A DNA stretch of 64,000 nucleotides from Candidatus Kuenenia stuttgartensis. Its GTDB lineage: Bacteria > Planctomycetota > Planctomycetia > Isosphaerales > Isosphaeraceae. Position numbers and translations under genes: made by a program. The DNA lies in contig CAMBEP010000006.1 in assembly GCA_945865635.1 (NCBI GenBank), positions 1-64,000 on the forward strand, written 5' to 3'. This document shows, piece after piece, positions 1-7,664 of the stretch. The number at the start of each line of letters is the position of its first letter. Positions within the stretch are counted from its first letter, which is position 1. The notes beneath the pieces were generated by a model. That model was not told the DNA's origin. It searched no databases and worked only from the letters and a program-made list of their open reading frames with translations.

Positions 1-426
1 GAAGCCTTGCAGGCGGTCGGTCCGCAAGGCGGACGCCGACTGGCCATGATGGCCGATTCGGGCAACCTGGCAAGAATCGGCCAAGTGCCGGAAGTCATGA
101 ACGTCATCGCTCGTTATGGCGACCCCGCGATGGATTTCATCTGGCGAAATAAGGGCCCACTCGCCGTTGGAACGACCTTGACGGCGTTTTTGGCCGAGCC
201 AAAGGCGTTTATTGATGGTACAACAAAGCTCGCCGGCACCGTTGGCTCAAGCCTGGTCCAGCCAGTCGTTCAGGAAACCGCCAAAGCGTTTTCCTGGGTC
301 ATCAGTGCGATCTTTCTTCTGTTAATTATCACAGTGGGTGGTGTGGGTTATTTGGCCTGCCTTCACCCACGCACAGCTGCGGTCATGGTCAAAGCCGCCA
401 TCCATAAAGTGTTGAAACGTGTCTGA
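1..426 (+). CDS. 3' end of an unknown membrane protein (start lies before the window)
   Basis: The frame is open from the first base and ends in TGA at 424-426, so this is the C-terminal part (about 141 residues) of a gene that begins upstream. The TTG at position 7 has no clear ribosome binding site and is unlikely to be the start. The visible part has a mostly soluble region followed by one strong hydrophobic segment around residues 96-116 (WVISAIFLLLIITVGGVGYL) and a short basic tail. I do not recognise a family. A hairpin follows the stop closely. Confidence that it is coding is moderate, from the long open frame and the plausible membrane segment. Confidence 0.6.
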   Translation, partial: EALQAVGPQGGRRLAMMADSGNLARIGQVPEVMNVIARYGDPAMDFIWRNKGPLAVGTTLTAFLAEPKAFIDGTTKLAGTVGSSLVQPVVQETAKAFSWVISAIFLLLIITVGGVGYLACLHPRTAAVMVKAAIHKVLKRV

Positions 427-441
427 GTCTCTCAGCGATGC

Positions 442-468
442 GGGAACGGTCATTTCTTGGCCGTTCCC
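442..468 (+). terminator. Hairpin after the first gene, possible terminator
   Basis: GGGAACGG (442-449) pairs perfectly with CCGTTCCC (461-468) around an 11-base loop, 16 bases after the stop of the partial gene. No T-run follows, so if it ends transcription it does so weakly or with Rho. Confidence 0.35.
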
Positions 469-597
469 AAACCTTCCGTTTGGATTGCCTCACACGGATT
501 TTCCATTGCAGAAGTGTCCGAAAAAATTGCACCACGTCCAGTCGTTAACCGAAGTTGCTCATTCAGCGGTTTGCTCGCCGCGAGCCGGAGGTAGGAG

Positions 598-828
598 ATG
601 GAAGAAATCCAGCCTAATTACCTCGAAAATTACATGGGTCTTGGCACTCAAGAGATCACCAGGCTTGTTTTGAGCCTCTTGATTGAGGAAACCATCAAGC
701 AACAGCTTACGCCATTCCGCCAAGTTTCTGGATCAAAAGATCAAGTCACGCCTTTACAATCCAATTGCAACTCTCTGAAACCACAGAAAAGAGGCTCAGG
801 CTCAACGATATTCCCCGTGCATCTGTAA
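598..828 (+). CDS. Doubtful small ORF in a gene-poor stretch
   Basis: This is the only frame in 427-943 with a fair ribosome binding site: GGAGG about 10 bases before the ATG, and AGGAG directly before it. It would encode 76 residues with a hydrophobic-amphipathic patch near residues 20-35 and a polar tail rich in Gln, Ser and Lys. I recognise no family. It lies next to the integrase, so a small element-encoded protein is conceivable, but codon use does not look convincing. The rest of 427-943 shows nothing I can assign beyond the hairpin at 442-468. Confidence 0.2.
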   Translation: MEEIQPNYLENYMGLGTQEITRLVLSLLIEETIKQQLTPFRQVSGSKDQVTPLQSNCNSLKPQKRGSGSTIFPVHL

Positions 829-943
829 ATGCTGGCTTCTGACATATCTTCTTTTACAAAAATCTGGTTGTCCATTCGTCTTCCTGCAACATTCGTTTTC
901 AGCCTCCCTTTTACTTAATCCCGACGACGTTGCCCAGCGTCAC

Positions 944-2251
944 TCACGTTCCCAGAATTTCGCCCCTGAGCCATTCCAAAGCCTGAAAAAATTCGGCATC
1001 GCTTGCAACAACGTAATGTTTATCCGCGATGGACTTGGGCGAGTCGGCCAGAAAATGGTTCGCATAGAATTTGAACTGAGGGTGCTGGCCCAGCATTGTG
1101 GCCGAAGTCTTCCTGAGATGCTTCATCCCAAGGCGGATCTTCAACAGCCCCATCTTTCGTGCAAGCCGGGTCCACGCCGATTGAATCGCGTCGTATCGGC
1201 GCATTTTCCCCTCCTCCAGCCAGAATCGCACCAGCGGGTTGCCTTCGTCGGTCTGCAGCACCAGATCACCGGTCGCCTTGTGCCGGTTCAGCAGGTTAAG
1301 GGTTTCGGGCCAGAGTTTGTAAGTCACCACCGGTCCATTCCGCTCCCGCGTCTTGCTCCGGGCCCGGGTCAGTGTCCCTTGCTTCCAGTTCACCTTCCCC
1401 GCCTTCAGCTCAGCAATGTCGTTCTGATACATGCCACAATTGAGCATCAGTAGCAGGTAGAGCTTCGTCCGCTCCAAGCTTTCGCCAGCCGTCAGGAGCA
1501 GGCTTCGCACCTCCTCAACGCTGAAAATCTCGATCTTCGTTGGTGCCGAATGATTGAATCGAAACCGCCGGGAGCGAATGTTGCCGGGCAGCGGGATCAG
1601 TTTCATCTCCGCCATGCGACTGACAAATTGCTTGGTCGTCATCATCATTGTGTGGGCGTAGGCAGGCGAGTAAGCTTTCGCCAGAACCTTCTGGGATAGG
1701 AAGTTGAAAAATCCTTCGAGTTTCGACTCGTTGATTATGTCGATCGCTGACTGTTGTCCGATCCAGTCTGCGAATGGCCGGATGTTTCGACAGTAAGCGT
1801 CGAACCGACCTTCACTCATTTGCCCTGACTGGCAAGCAGAGCGCAAAAGGTTCGTCCAGGCCTCCACCTGGGCTGCCACAGTGCGATCCGTCGGTGTCGC
1901 CTTCACAGTCGTTTCGACCATCGCTTCAGCCTGGCCTTTGAGCTTCTGGTATTGCCCTTCACCCACCAGCGAATCGACCAGCTTTTGCCGACTCGCTTCG
2001 TCAATCTGGCTCCAGTTCTGGACCATCTCCCAGACCTTAAAAGCGTTGGCCTTCAGGTCGGCTTCCGTTGGCGGGGCGGTCTCAATTTCTTGAATCCTGG
2101 ATTCCCACCAGTCATTCGCGGCAGCCCCGCTCCCCTCTTTCGTTTCGGGGCAGCCGAGCTGGCGGCAGGAAATGGTGTAGATCTTGCCCTTGTACTTTTT
2201 GAACCATCGCCTGGTCGATGATTGCCAGGTCATTTTGTATTTGCGAGCCAC
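944..2251 (-). CDS. Tyrosine recombinase/integrase, planctomycete type, non-canonical catalytic residues
   Basis: A 435-residue site-specific recombinase. The N-terminus (about residues 7-50) is a basic segment with a WW pair, like the arm-binding region of planctomycete integrases. A SAM-like core-binding domain follows (about 125-225), then the catalytic domain (about 240-425). The nucleophile region is clear: H412-Y413 followed by V. Box II reads K377-H-L-R380, so Arg II is kept but the usual first His is Lys. The box I Arg, normally in G-L-R, is Tyr275 in GMYQND. The gene reads away from tRNA-Ser(GGA), lies on the side of the tRNA 3' end, and has CTGTTAACC repeats just upstream of its start. 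This is the arrangement of an integrative element inserted at a tRNA gene. Recombinase family is secure; activity is uncertain. Confidence 0.9.
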   Translation of the reverse strand: MARKYKMTWQSSTRRWFKKYKGKIYTISCRQLGCPETKEGSGAAANDWWESRIQEIETAPPTEADLKANAFKVWEMVQNWSQIDEASRQKLVDSLVGEGQYQKLKGQAEAMVETTVKATPTDRTVAAQVEAWTNLLRSACQSGQMSEGRFDAYCRNIRPFADWIGQQSAIDIINESKLEGFFNFLSQKVLAKAYSPAYAHTMMMTTKQFVSRMAEMKLIPLPGNIRSRRFRFNHSAPTKIEIFSVEEVRSLLLTAGESLERTKLYLLLMLNCGMYQNDIAELKAGKVNWKQGTLTRARSKTRERNGPVVTYKLWPETLNLLNRHKATGDLVLQTDEGNPLVRFWLEEGKMRRYDAIQSAWTRLARKMGLLKIRLGMKHLRKTSATMLGQHPQFKFYANHFLADSPKSIADKHYVVASDAEFFQALEWLRGEILGT

Positions 2252-2263
2252 AGCAGCGTTCCT

Positions 2264-2377
2264 CTGTTAACCGCAGATGCCGTACTCTCATCATACGTTC
2301 ACGGAGGTTAGGAAAAAAGATTTCTGTTAACCATTCTGTTAACCGCCGGTCAGGAAATTGGTACGGACGGTTAACAG
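2264..2377. repeat. Four CTGTTAACC(G) repeats between integrase and tRNA-Ser
   Basis: Direct copies lie at 2264-2273 (CTGTTAACCG), 2324-2332 (CTGTTAACC) and 2336-2345 (CTGTTAACCG). An exact inverted copy (CGGTTAACAG) lies at 2368-2377. The core GTTAAC is itself palindromic. They fill the gap upstream of the integrase start and before the tRNA terminator. Likely roles are arm-type integrase sites, an excisionase site or an operator; this is inference from position. Confidence 0.75.
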
Positions 2378-2382
2378 GACAC

Positions 2383-2416
2383 AAAAAAAAGGTTCACGCA
2401 TCAATTTGCGTAAACC
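2383..2416 (-). terminator. Intrinsic terminator of tRNA-Ser
   Basis: On the minus strand a 10-base-pair stem with one mismatch (2407-2416 with 2391-2400, loop 2401-2406) is followed directly by eight T residues (A-run 2383-2390 on the plus strand). It lies 23 bases past the tRNA 3' end. This is a textbook intrinsic terminator. Confidence 0.85.
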
Positions 2417-2439
2417 CTTTACTTCTTATACTTTACAGC

Positions 2440-2525
2440 GGAGAGGGAGGGATTCGAACCCTCGGTACAATTTCTTATACACAGCATTTCCAGTGCTGCA
2501 CCTTCGGCCGCTCGGTCACCTCTCC
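2440..2525 (-). tRNA. tRNA-Ser (anticodon GGA)
   Basis: An 86-nt type II tRNA. The acceptor stem GGAGAGG (2519-2525) pairs with CCTCTCC (2440-2446). The D-arm holds CCGAGCGGCC, the anticodon loop is CTGGAAA with anticodon GGA (reads UCC/UCU), there is a long variable arm, and the T-arm holds GGTTCGAATCC. The 3' CCA is not encoded. A promoter and a strong terminator flank it. Its 3' end is a plausible integration site for the adjacent integrase. Confidence 0.97.
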
Positions 2526-2534
2526 GGCGATATT

Positions 2535-2563
2535 ATTAAACCATGTTGCCCTGATTAATTCAA
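2535..2563 (-). promoter_or_regulatory. Promoter of tRNA-Ser
   Basis: On the minus strand, TTGAAT (2558-2563) and TTTAAT (2535-2540) are spaced by 17 bases and end 9 bases before the tRNA 5' end. This fits a sigma-70-type promoter for a tRNA gene. Confidence 0.6.
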
Positions 2564-2606
2564 GGTAAAGTTCGAATGAATCGAGAGAGAAGTTGGTTCA
2601 GTGGGC

Positions 2607-3011
2607 TCAATTGGCTTTTTTTGTGGTGGATTTCGACTTGGCGGCGGCTTTTGCCTTGCTTTCGACGCGCAGTTTGTTGAGGGATGCACGTTGTGGGGCA
2701 GTCAGGACCGCTTCGCTCTCGGTCATCGCGGCAGCGCGCTCCGAAGCCAGTTCGGCTTCGAGCTGGTCGAGCTTCCTGGCGTGCTTCTCTCTGATGGAAT
2801 AGAGCTTTTCACGCTGATCTGGGCTCAGGTCAACCTGGGCAAAATACTGAGGCACGCGGCGGAATTCAGCGGACGCTTTCGCTGCAGCGGCGGATTTGCT
2901 CTTGGCGTCAGCTCCGGCAGTCGGCTTGGTGGCCTGGGCCTTAACGGAAGTTCCTGCAGTGACTGACAACGCCAGGACGAACAGGAGTGAACGTATTAAT
3001 ACGAATCGCAT
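2607..3011 (-). CDS. Small secreted Spy/CpxP-like protein
   Basis: A 134-residue protein with a classical signal peptide (basic start, hydrophobic core, cut probably after SVKA). Next comes an Ala/Lys-rich linker, then a predicted helical hairpin containing LSPDQREKLYSIREKH, similar to the LTxxQ region of Spy/CpxP-type periplasmic proteins. The tail is very rich in Ala, Lys and Ser. An upstream GTG at 3023 would add four residues; neither start has a clear ribosome binding site, and I chose the ATG because the signal peptide then begins normally. Role: probably a periplasmic chaperone-like or metal/stress-related protein, by weak family resemblance only. Confidence 0.7.
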   Translation of the reverse strand: MRFVLIRSLLFVLALSVTAGTSVKAQATKPTAGADAKSKSAAAAKASAEFRRVPQYFAQVDLSPDQREKLYSIREKHARKLDQLEAELASERAAAMTESEAVLTAPQRASLNKLRVESKAKAAAKSKSTTKKAN

Positions 3012-3301
3012 TGGAACAACCACTTTCTAGGGGATCAGATTCGTTGCTCAACGGACTGTCGGGCAACCGGTTTGGAAAGCTTGGCTAAGGTTCAGCCCCA
3101 GGCCATGCACGTCTCATGATGGAGGGGCGCCATGAGTTTGTCAAGATTGCAAGCGATCATAAGTTATCACTCAATTGCGAGTTATACGGATTGTCCGGAA
3201 CAGGATTGTTTTTTCAAGGATATTTACGCCACCATCACCAACAGATTATGATACACCACGGTTTACGTTCAGCCAATTTGGACTTTCTGGAGATTCTTTC
3301 G

Positions 3302-4093
3302 ATGTCAACGGATGCTGGTTCGCAATCGACCGAGACTAAAATTCTGGTTCCCGAAACGCACCATCACGCTCAGCGGGTCGTGCTTTTCCAATACCCGAAA
3401 GTCGTTTTCCTGTTGCCTTCCTTAATCACAGCCTTGATTTGTGGAATCATCATGGCGGTTTTGGGGATCGATCTTTCGGTTCCAGACAAGTCGGTCGCCG
3501 CTTCCGGAACGTCGGCCTTTTTGACGACTCAGAATCTGGTAGGGGTTGTTTTTCTGGCGATTCTTGCGATCAATCTGGTAGCCATGTCGGTAGATTTTCC
3601 ACGTTATTCGGCACTTGCGCTGGTGTTTGGCGGAACCACCGTTGCTTTGGTCTTCCTGATTGTAAACGATAAGTTTGGGCTTATTGAGCCCTTGAAACGA
3701 ATTGTCAGCGAAGTCTATATCGTCGCCAACTCGACGTTCTACTTCCTCTTCGCGGCCATTTTATTGGTCATCTATCTGATTGTCTACACGACCCGATGGA
3801 TGGATTATTGGGAAATCCGCCCGAATGAGATCATTCACAACCATGGACCACTCAGCGATCAGATTCGCTACCCGACCTTTGGCCTGAAGTTCGACAAGGA
3901 AATTCCTGACATTCTTGAATACATGCTGCTTGGTTCAGGCCGCCTGGTTTTCAAGGTGCCCAACGAGAACCGCTCGATTGTTCTTGAAAATGTGCTCTGG
4001 ATTGATCACAAAGAACAGCAGCTTCAGCAAGTGCTGAGCGAGATGGCTGTTCGTATTGATGTGGATGAAAAAAGCAAGTCTTCCAAAAGTTGA
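3302..4093 (+). CDS. Four-TM membrane protein with cytoplasmic C-terminal domain, unknown function
   Basis: The start chosen is the ATG at 3302, which has GGAG nine bases upstream; the frame is open further 5' but that part looks non-coding. The 263-residue product has four hydrophobic segments: FLLPSLITALICGIIMAVLG, NLVGVVFLAILAINLVAMSV, YSALALVFGGTTVALVFLIV and FYFLFAAILLVIYLIVYTT. A soluble domain of about 100 residues follows, with a sheet-like pattern (WEIRPNEIIHNHG... RLVFKVPNENRSIVLENV) resembling small PH-like membrane-associated domains. Two runs of His occur, near the N-terminus (THHHAQ) and elsewhere. I do not recognise a named family. The C-terminal layout recalls the shorter protein at 8520-9035. 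Confidence 0.75.
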   Translation: MSTDAGSQSTETKILVPETHHHAQRVVLFQYPKVVFLLPSLITALICGIIMAVLGIDLSVPDKSVAASGTSAFLTTQNLVGVVFLAILAINLVAMSVDFPRYSALALVFGGTTVALVFLIVNDKFGLIEPLKRIVSEVYIVANSTFYFLFAAILLVIYLIVYTTRWMDYWEIRPNEIIHNHGPLSDQIRYPTFGLKFDKEIPDILEYMLLGSGRLVFKVPNENRSIVLENVLWIDHKEQQLQQVLSEMAVRIDVDEKSKSSKS

Positions 4094-4163
4094 TCCGGGA
4101 AGTTGTTCCGAAGCTCTGCTGATTCAGGGTTCCATCCGGGTGCGTGCCATTGCTGCACCCGGC

Positions 4164-5069
4164 CTAATCGGTTTCGAAGCTCAGCCGGTGAGTTTTCTGG
4201 CTTGCCGGCTTGATGGTCAGATCGTGATTCGGGTTGAAAATTTCATGGCTCAGATCCTGACGGGTTGATGCATTGATCAGGTCTGGGCTGGAAGTGGTTT
4301 TGGGTCCAGATGGATAGGATGCCAAGTGGAGGAGCTCATCCCGAACGAGGGTCATGAGCACCTCTTCGATGTTTTTGAGACGCCTGGCCACTTCCGAACC
4401 ATCGAGCGTTCTATGGTCGTAAATGATTTTGATGGAGACTGTTCCATCCGGGCTGATCGGCCCGAAATTGAAAGTGCATGTCAGAGGCGAGATTGGGTGT
4501 AGGCTCTCAGCACCCAGAGCGCCATAGGAAGTGATTCCGAAGGTTCCCATTCGTTTGGCGCGTTTGATGCCTGAGAAGTTCAGGCTTGACCACCAGAGGA
4601 TGCGTCGGAGGAGAGTTGGCAGGCGGCCGATCGAAAGGGCTCGTCGATACATTCCCAAGCTGAGGATTGGTAGCTCTTTGTAGCGCTTGAGGGAGTCTTG
4701 GATTTCAACCAGGGTCTGCTTTTCGGGGGCTCTGAAGTGTGCAAAGAAGAGGCATGGCTCATTTTCGAACTGGCGTTCAATGGCAACTGAACAGATGCTG
4801 ATCGGGTGATCATAAAACCGGGTCCAGGGGTAGCGGATCAAGCTTCTTCGAAGTTGCGGGTAATCTTCGGCGACAACGGCGAAGGCTTTCATAAAAATTG
4901 CGAACCAGGAAATTCGGGGGTCGGTCAGGCGTCGGATTGAGTCTAGGTCTTTTAGGTTGATCGTCCTCTGCACCGGTATGGACGGCACTTGGCGAGCCTC
5001 GTGCATCAAGTCCATAATGATCCGGCGCGAAGCAGAAACGGGAGTGTATATGCCACGATCGTCGTGCAT
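4164..5069 (-). CDS. Stand-alone 2-oxoacid dehydrogenase acyltransferase (E2) catalytic domain
   Basis: A 301-residue protein of the chloramphenicol acetyltransferase/E2 catalytic fold. The diagnostic C-terminal motif DHRTLDG matches the E2 active-site motif DHRxxDG with catalytic His and Asp, and is preceded by GTFGITSYGALG, equivalent to the GTFTISNLG strand of E2 enzymes. Neither a lipoyl domain nor a peripheral-subunit-binding domain is present, and no E1 or E3 gene is nearby. It is therefore probably not a normal pyruvate dehydrogenase subunit but an acyltransferase that uses another carrier. The ATG at 5069 has AGGTG five bases upstream; a TTG at 5105 would extend it by 12 residues. Divergent from comB. 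Confidence 0.8.
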   Translation of the reverse strand: MHDDRGIYTPVSASRRIIMDLMHEARQVPSIPVQRTINLKDLDSIRRLTDPRISWFAIFMKAFAVVAEDYPQLRRSLIRYPWTRFYDHPISICSVAIERQFENEPCLFFAHFRAPEKQTLVEIQDSLKRYKELPILSLGMYRRALSIGRLPTLLRRILWWSSLNFSGIKRAKRMGTFGITSYGALGAESLHPISPLTCTFNFGPISPDGTVSIKIIYDHRTLDGSEVARRLKNIEEVLMTLVRDELLHLASYPSGPKTTSSPDLINASTRQDLSHEIFNPNHDLTIKPASQKTHRLSFETD

Positions 5070-5169
5070 CCGAGCACCTGTCGCCTTGTTCTCTATAGCG
5101 GGCAATCCCCACTTAACGGAACTGTTTTCGTCATATCTGTACCAAAAACTGCAAAAAAGAACAGCCGAA

Positions 5170-5199
5170 TTGAGAAAGTCGATGAAGCATTCTTATGTT
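5170..5199 (+). promoter_or_regulatory. Candidate promoter for comB
   Basis: TTGAGA (5170-5175), an 18-base spacer and TATGTT (5194-5199), about 60 bases before the comB start, in the divergent gap between the E2-like gene and comB. Confidence 0.4.
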
Positions 5200-5257
5200 A
5201 TGTTGTGGCCGGTATGAGCGCGAGTTGCATAATCTTACTGAGGTGTCATCCCAAGTC

Positions 5258-6013
5258 ATGATCTACACGCACTTTTTGCCACCTGTTGCGGGCACATTGA
5301 GATCGCCCTCGATCGCAGTGGTAGCGGATATTTTGAGAGCGACTTCGGTGATGTCAGCGGCTCTATATTCGGGAGTCAGCGAGATATTGCCGTGTTTGGA
5401 GGTTGAGGAAGCCAGGTTGCTGGCGGCTTCGATGCCTGATGCCCTGCTCTGTGGAGAGCGTCAGGGGATCAAGCCCGAGGGGTTTGACCTTGGGAATTCG
5501 CCGGGTGATTACACGCCGGCGATCTGCCAAGGTCGGAGGCTGGTCATGACCACGACCAACGGCACTCGTGCATTGATGGCATGTTCCTCATCAAAAAGGC
5601 TTTACACGCTTTCATTCAGTAATATTCGGGCGATATTTCAGGCACTTGCCGGTACGGATCAGCCGATACATTTGGTGGGATCGGGTACGGATGGGCAGAT
5701 TAGTTGGGAGGATTCCCTTGCCTGTGGCATGCTAGCCCATGCTTTATTGGATGCAGGCCATGAGCCGGGGGACGATTCGACGCAGATTATTTTGTCGCTT
5801 TATGAGGCGGAGCTTGGATGGATGGGCATAGGGCAGAGCGGATATCAGCCGCGACTTGTGGAGATTCTGAAACGAGGCCGGGGTGGTAAGCGGGTTTGTG
5901 AAATTGGACTGGAAAAGGACATAGTTGAGGTCGCCCGGCTCAACGACTTTGATATACTAACTCAAGTCGTAGCCAGCCCATGGCGGATCATTCAGGCGAA
6001 TCCCGTGATTTAA
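5258..6013 (+). CDS. comB: 2-phosphosulfolactate phosphatase family protein (ComB-like)
   Basis: A 251-residue ComB-family enzyme, a Mg-dependent phosphatase that in coenzyme M synthesis turns 2-phosphosulfolactate into sulfolactate. Family hallmarks are visible in order: VVADILRATSVM near residue 23, GERQGIKPEGFDLGNSP near 66-82, TTTNGTRAL near 98, and the late GSGTDGQISWEDSLACGML segment. I chose the ATG at 5258 because the motif spacing then matches the family start; the open frame runs 21 codons further upstream with no support. Planctomycetes do not make methane, so the physiological substrate may be another phosphorylated sulfonate. A candidate promoter lies at 5170-5199. Confidence 0.9.
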   Translation: MIYTHFLPPVAGTLRSPSIAVVADILRATSVMSAALYSGVSEILPCLEVEEARLLAASMPDALLCGERQGIKPEGFDLGNSPGDYTPAICQGRRLVMTTTNGTRALMACSSSKRLYTLSFSNIRAIFQALAGTDQPIHLVGSGTDGQISWEDSLACGMLAHALLDAGHEPGDDSTQIILSLYEAELGWMGIGQSGYQPRLVEILKRGRGGKRVCEIGLEKDIVEVARLNDFDILTQVVASPWRIIQANPVI

Positions 6014-6116
6014 GGTCTGAATTCTCGTCGTTGGTGTGATAGACTGAACTGATTGATTGAGCCATGTTTCGGATTGGCTCAGAAAGTCTTGCTTTTTCAA
6101 GAGGATACCATCGGTT

Positions 6117-7664
6117 ATGAGTTCGCTTGATATGGAAAAGTTGGTGTCGCTGTGCAAGCGCCGAGGGTTTATCTTTCCGTCGAGCGAAATCTATGGCGGT
6201 ATTGGTGGATTTTGGGATTACGGCCCTCTTGGTGTGGAGCTCAAGCGGAACATCAAAGACGCTTGGTGGCATGATATGATTCGCACGCGTGATGACATGG
6301 TCGGGCTGGATTGCTCGATCATCATGAATCCGCGAGTCTGGGAGGCGTCTGGTCACGTGGGCGGTTTTTCGGATCCGCTTGTGGATTGCAAGAAGACCAA
6401 GGAGCGTTATCGCGCGGACCAGCTTTGGGTTTTCGTCTATCGATTCAACGCCAAGGATTCATCTGAAGCGGTGATCGAGTTCTGGTGGGGCAGTTTGGGT
6501 GGCGGGCCCGATGAGGCGCGTCCCGCGGCCGAGGCGCGGGCCACCAAAGTGGCCAAGAAGCTTGGTGCGCCAGTGGATAGCTCGGTGGTTGGTTATATGC
6601 AGGTTGCGCCTGAGGACCGTTTGAAGGTGATTGGCCCATCGGTTGAAGAGTCTGGCACTTTGACAGAGCCGCGATCGTTCAACCTGATGTTCAAGACCTA
6701 TGTCGGCGCGCTTGAAAGCGATTCGAATGTGGCGTATTTGCGTCCGGAAACAGCTCAGGGCATTTTTGCGAACTTCAAGAATGTGTGCGACACAGGTCGT
6801 GTCAAGCTGCCATTCGGTATTGCACAGATCGGCAAGAGTTTCCGCAATGAAATCAATCCCCGGAACTTCACGTTCCGCTCGCGTGAATTCGAGCAGATGG
6901 AGATTGAGTTCTTCTGCAAGCCGGAAGAGGCCAAAGAGTGGTATGCCTATTGGCGCAAGACACGGTTTGACTGGTACGTCAGTCTCGGGCTTGAATCGGA
7001 CAAGCTCCGCCTGCGCGACCACGACCCAGATGAGCTTGCGTTTTATTCGACGGCCACAGCCGATATTGAATATGCATTCCCATTCGGGGTGAGCGAACTG
7101 GAAGGCATTGCGCACCGGGGCGATTATGACCTGACGCAGCACATGAAGTTTAGCGGCAAGGATTTGACCTACTTTGACGAAGAGGCCAAGAGTCGGTTCA
7201 CGCCGCATGTGATCGAGCCATCAGCCGGTGCCGACCGCGCCACCCTGGCCTTCCTGTGCGAAGCCTATACGGAAGACACGGTGGAGTCTGACACTCGGAC
7301 AGTCCTGAAGTTTCACCCGCGTCTGGCCCCGATCAAGACGGCTGTTTTCCCGCTCGTCAAGCGTGATGGGATGCCTGAGAAGGCTGCGTCGATCCATCGC
7401 CAGTTGCGCGAGAAATTTGCTTCGTTCTACGACGAGAAAGGTGCTGTTGGGCGCCGATATCGCCGTCAGGATGAAGCCGGTACACCATTCTGTATCACTG
7501 TGGATGGCCAGACCTTGACCGACGACACGGTGACCATTCGCGATCGCGACAGCCTTCGTCAATGGAGGGTCCCGTCGGCCAATATCGACACCATCATTGG
7601 CGACATGATTTCCGGTAAGCTTCATCCCCCTCAAGGCGAAGTGGCAACAGGTTCCGAATCATGA
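6117..7664 (+). CDS. glyQS: Glycyl-tRNA synthetase (single-chain, dimeric class II type)
   Basis: A 515-residue enzyme that charges tRNA-Gly with glycine in the cytoplasm. It is the eukaryote-like alpha2 type, not the alpha2-beta2 type. Visible are the N-terminal KLVSLCKRRGFIFPSSEIYGG region, motif 1 context EASGHVGGFSDPLVDCK, motif 2 with FRNEINPRNF and EFEQMEIEFF, motif 3 region EPSAGADRATLAFL, and a C-terminal anticodon-binding domain beginning near KFHPRLAPIKTAVFPL. The ATG at 6117 follows GAGGAT by about 13 bases and gives the family's usual start. The stop overlaps the next gene by ATGA, so the two are translationally coupled. Confidence 0.97.
   Translation: MSSLDMEKLVSLCKRRGFIFPSSEIYGGIGGFWDYGPLGVELKRNIKDAWWHDMIRTRDDMVGLDCSIIMNPRVWEASGHVGGFSDPLVDCKKTKERYRADQLWVFVYRFNAKDSSEAVIEFWWGSLGGGPDEARPAAEARATKVAKKLGAPVDSSVVGYMQVAPEDRLKVIGPSVEESGTLTEPRSFNLMFKTYVGALESDSNVAYLRPETAQGIFANFKNVCDTGRVKLPFGIAQIGKSFRNEINPRNFTFRSREFEQMEIEFFCKPEEAKEWYAYWRKTRFDWYVSLGLESDKLRLRDHDPDELAFYSTATADIEYAFPFGVSELEGIAHRGDYDLTQHMKFSGKDLTYFDEEAKSRFTPHVIEPSAGADRATLAFLCEAYTEDTVESDTRTVLKFHPRLAPIKTAVFPLVKRDGMPEKAASIHRQLREKFASFYDEKGAVGRRYRRQDEAGTPFCITVDGQTLTDDTVTIRDRDSLRQWRVPSANIDTIIGDMISGKLHPPQGEVATGSES

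Noticed and set aside
419-673. 84-codon open frame after the first gene
   Set aside because: No ribosome binding site, runs through the hairpin at 442-468, odd composition.
6459-7208. 249-codon open frame antisense to glyQS
   Set aside because: Lies wholly inside the conserved glycyl-tRNA synthetase gene; its product shows no domain and it follows from codon bias of the sense gene.
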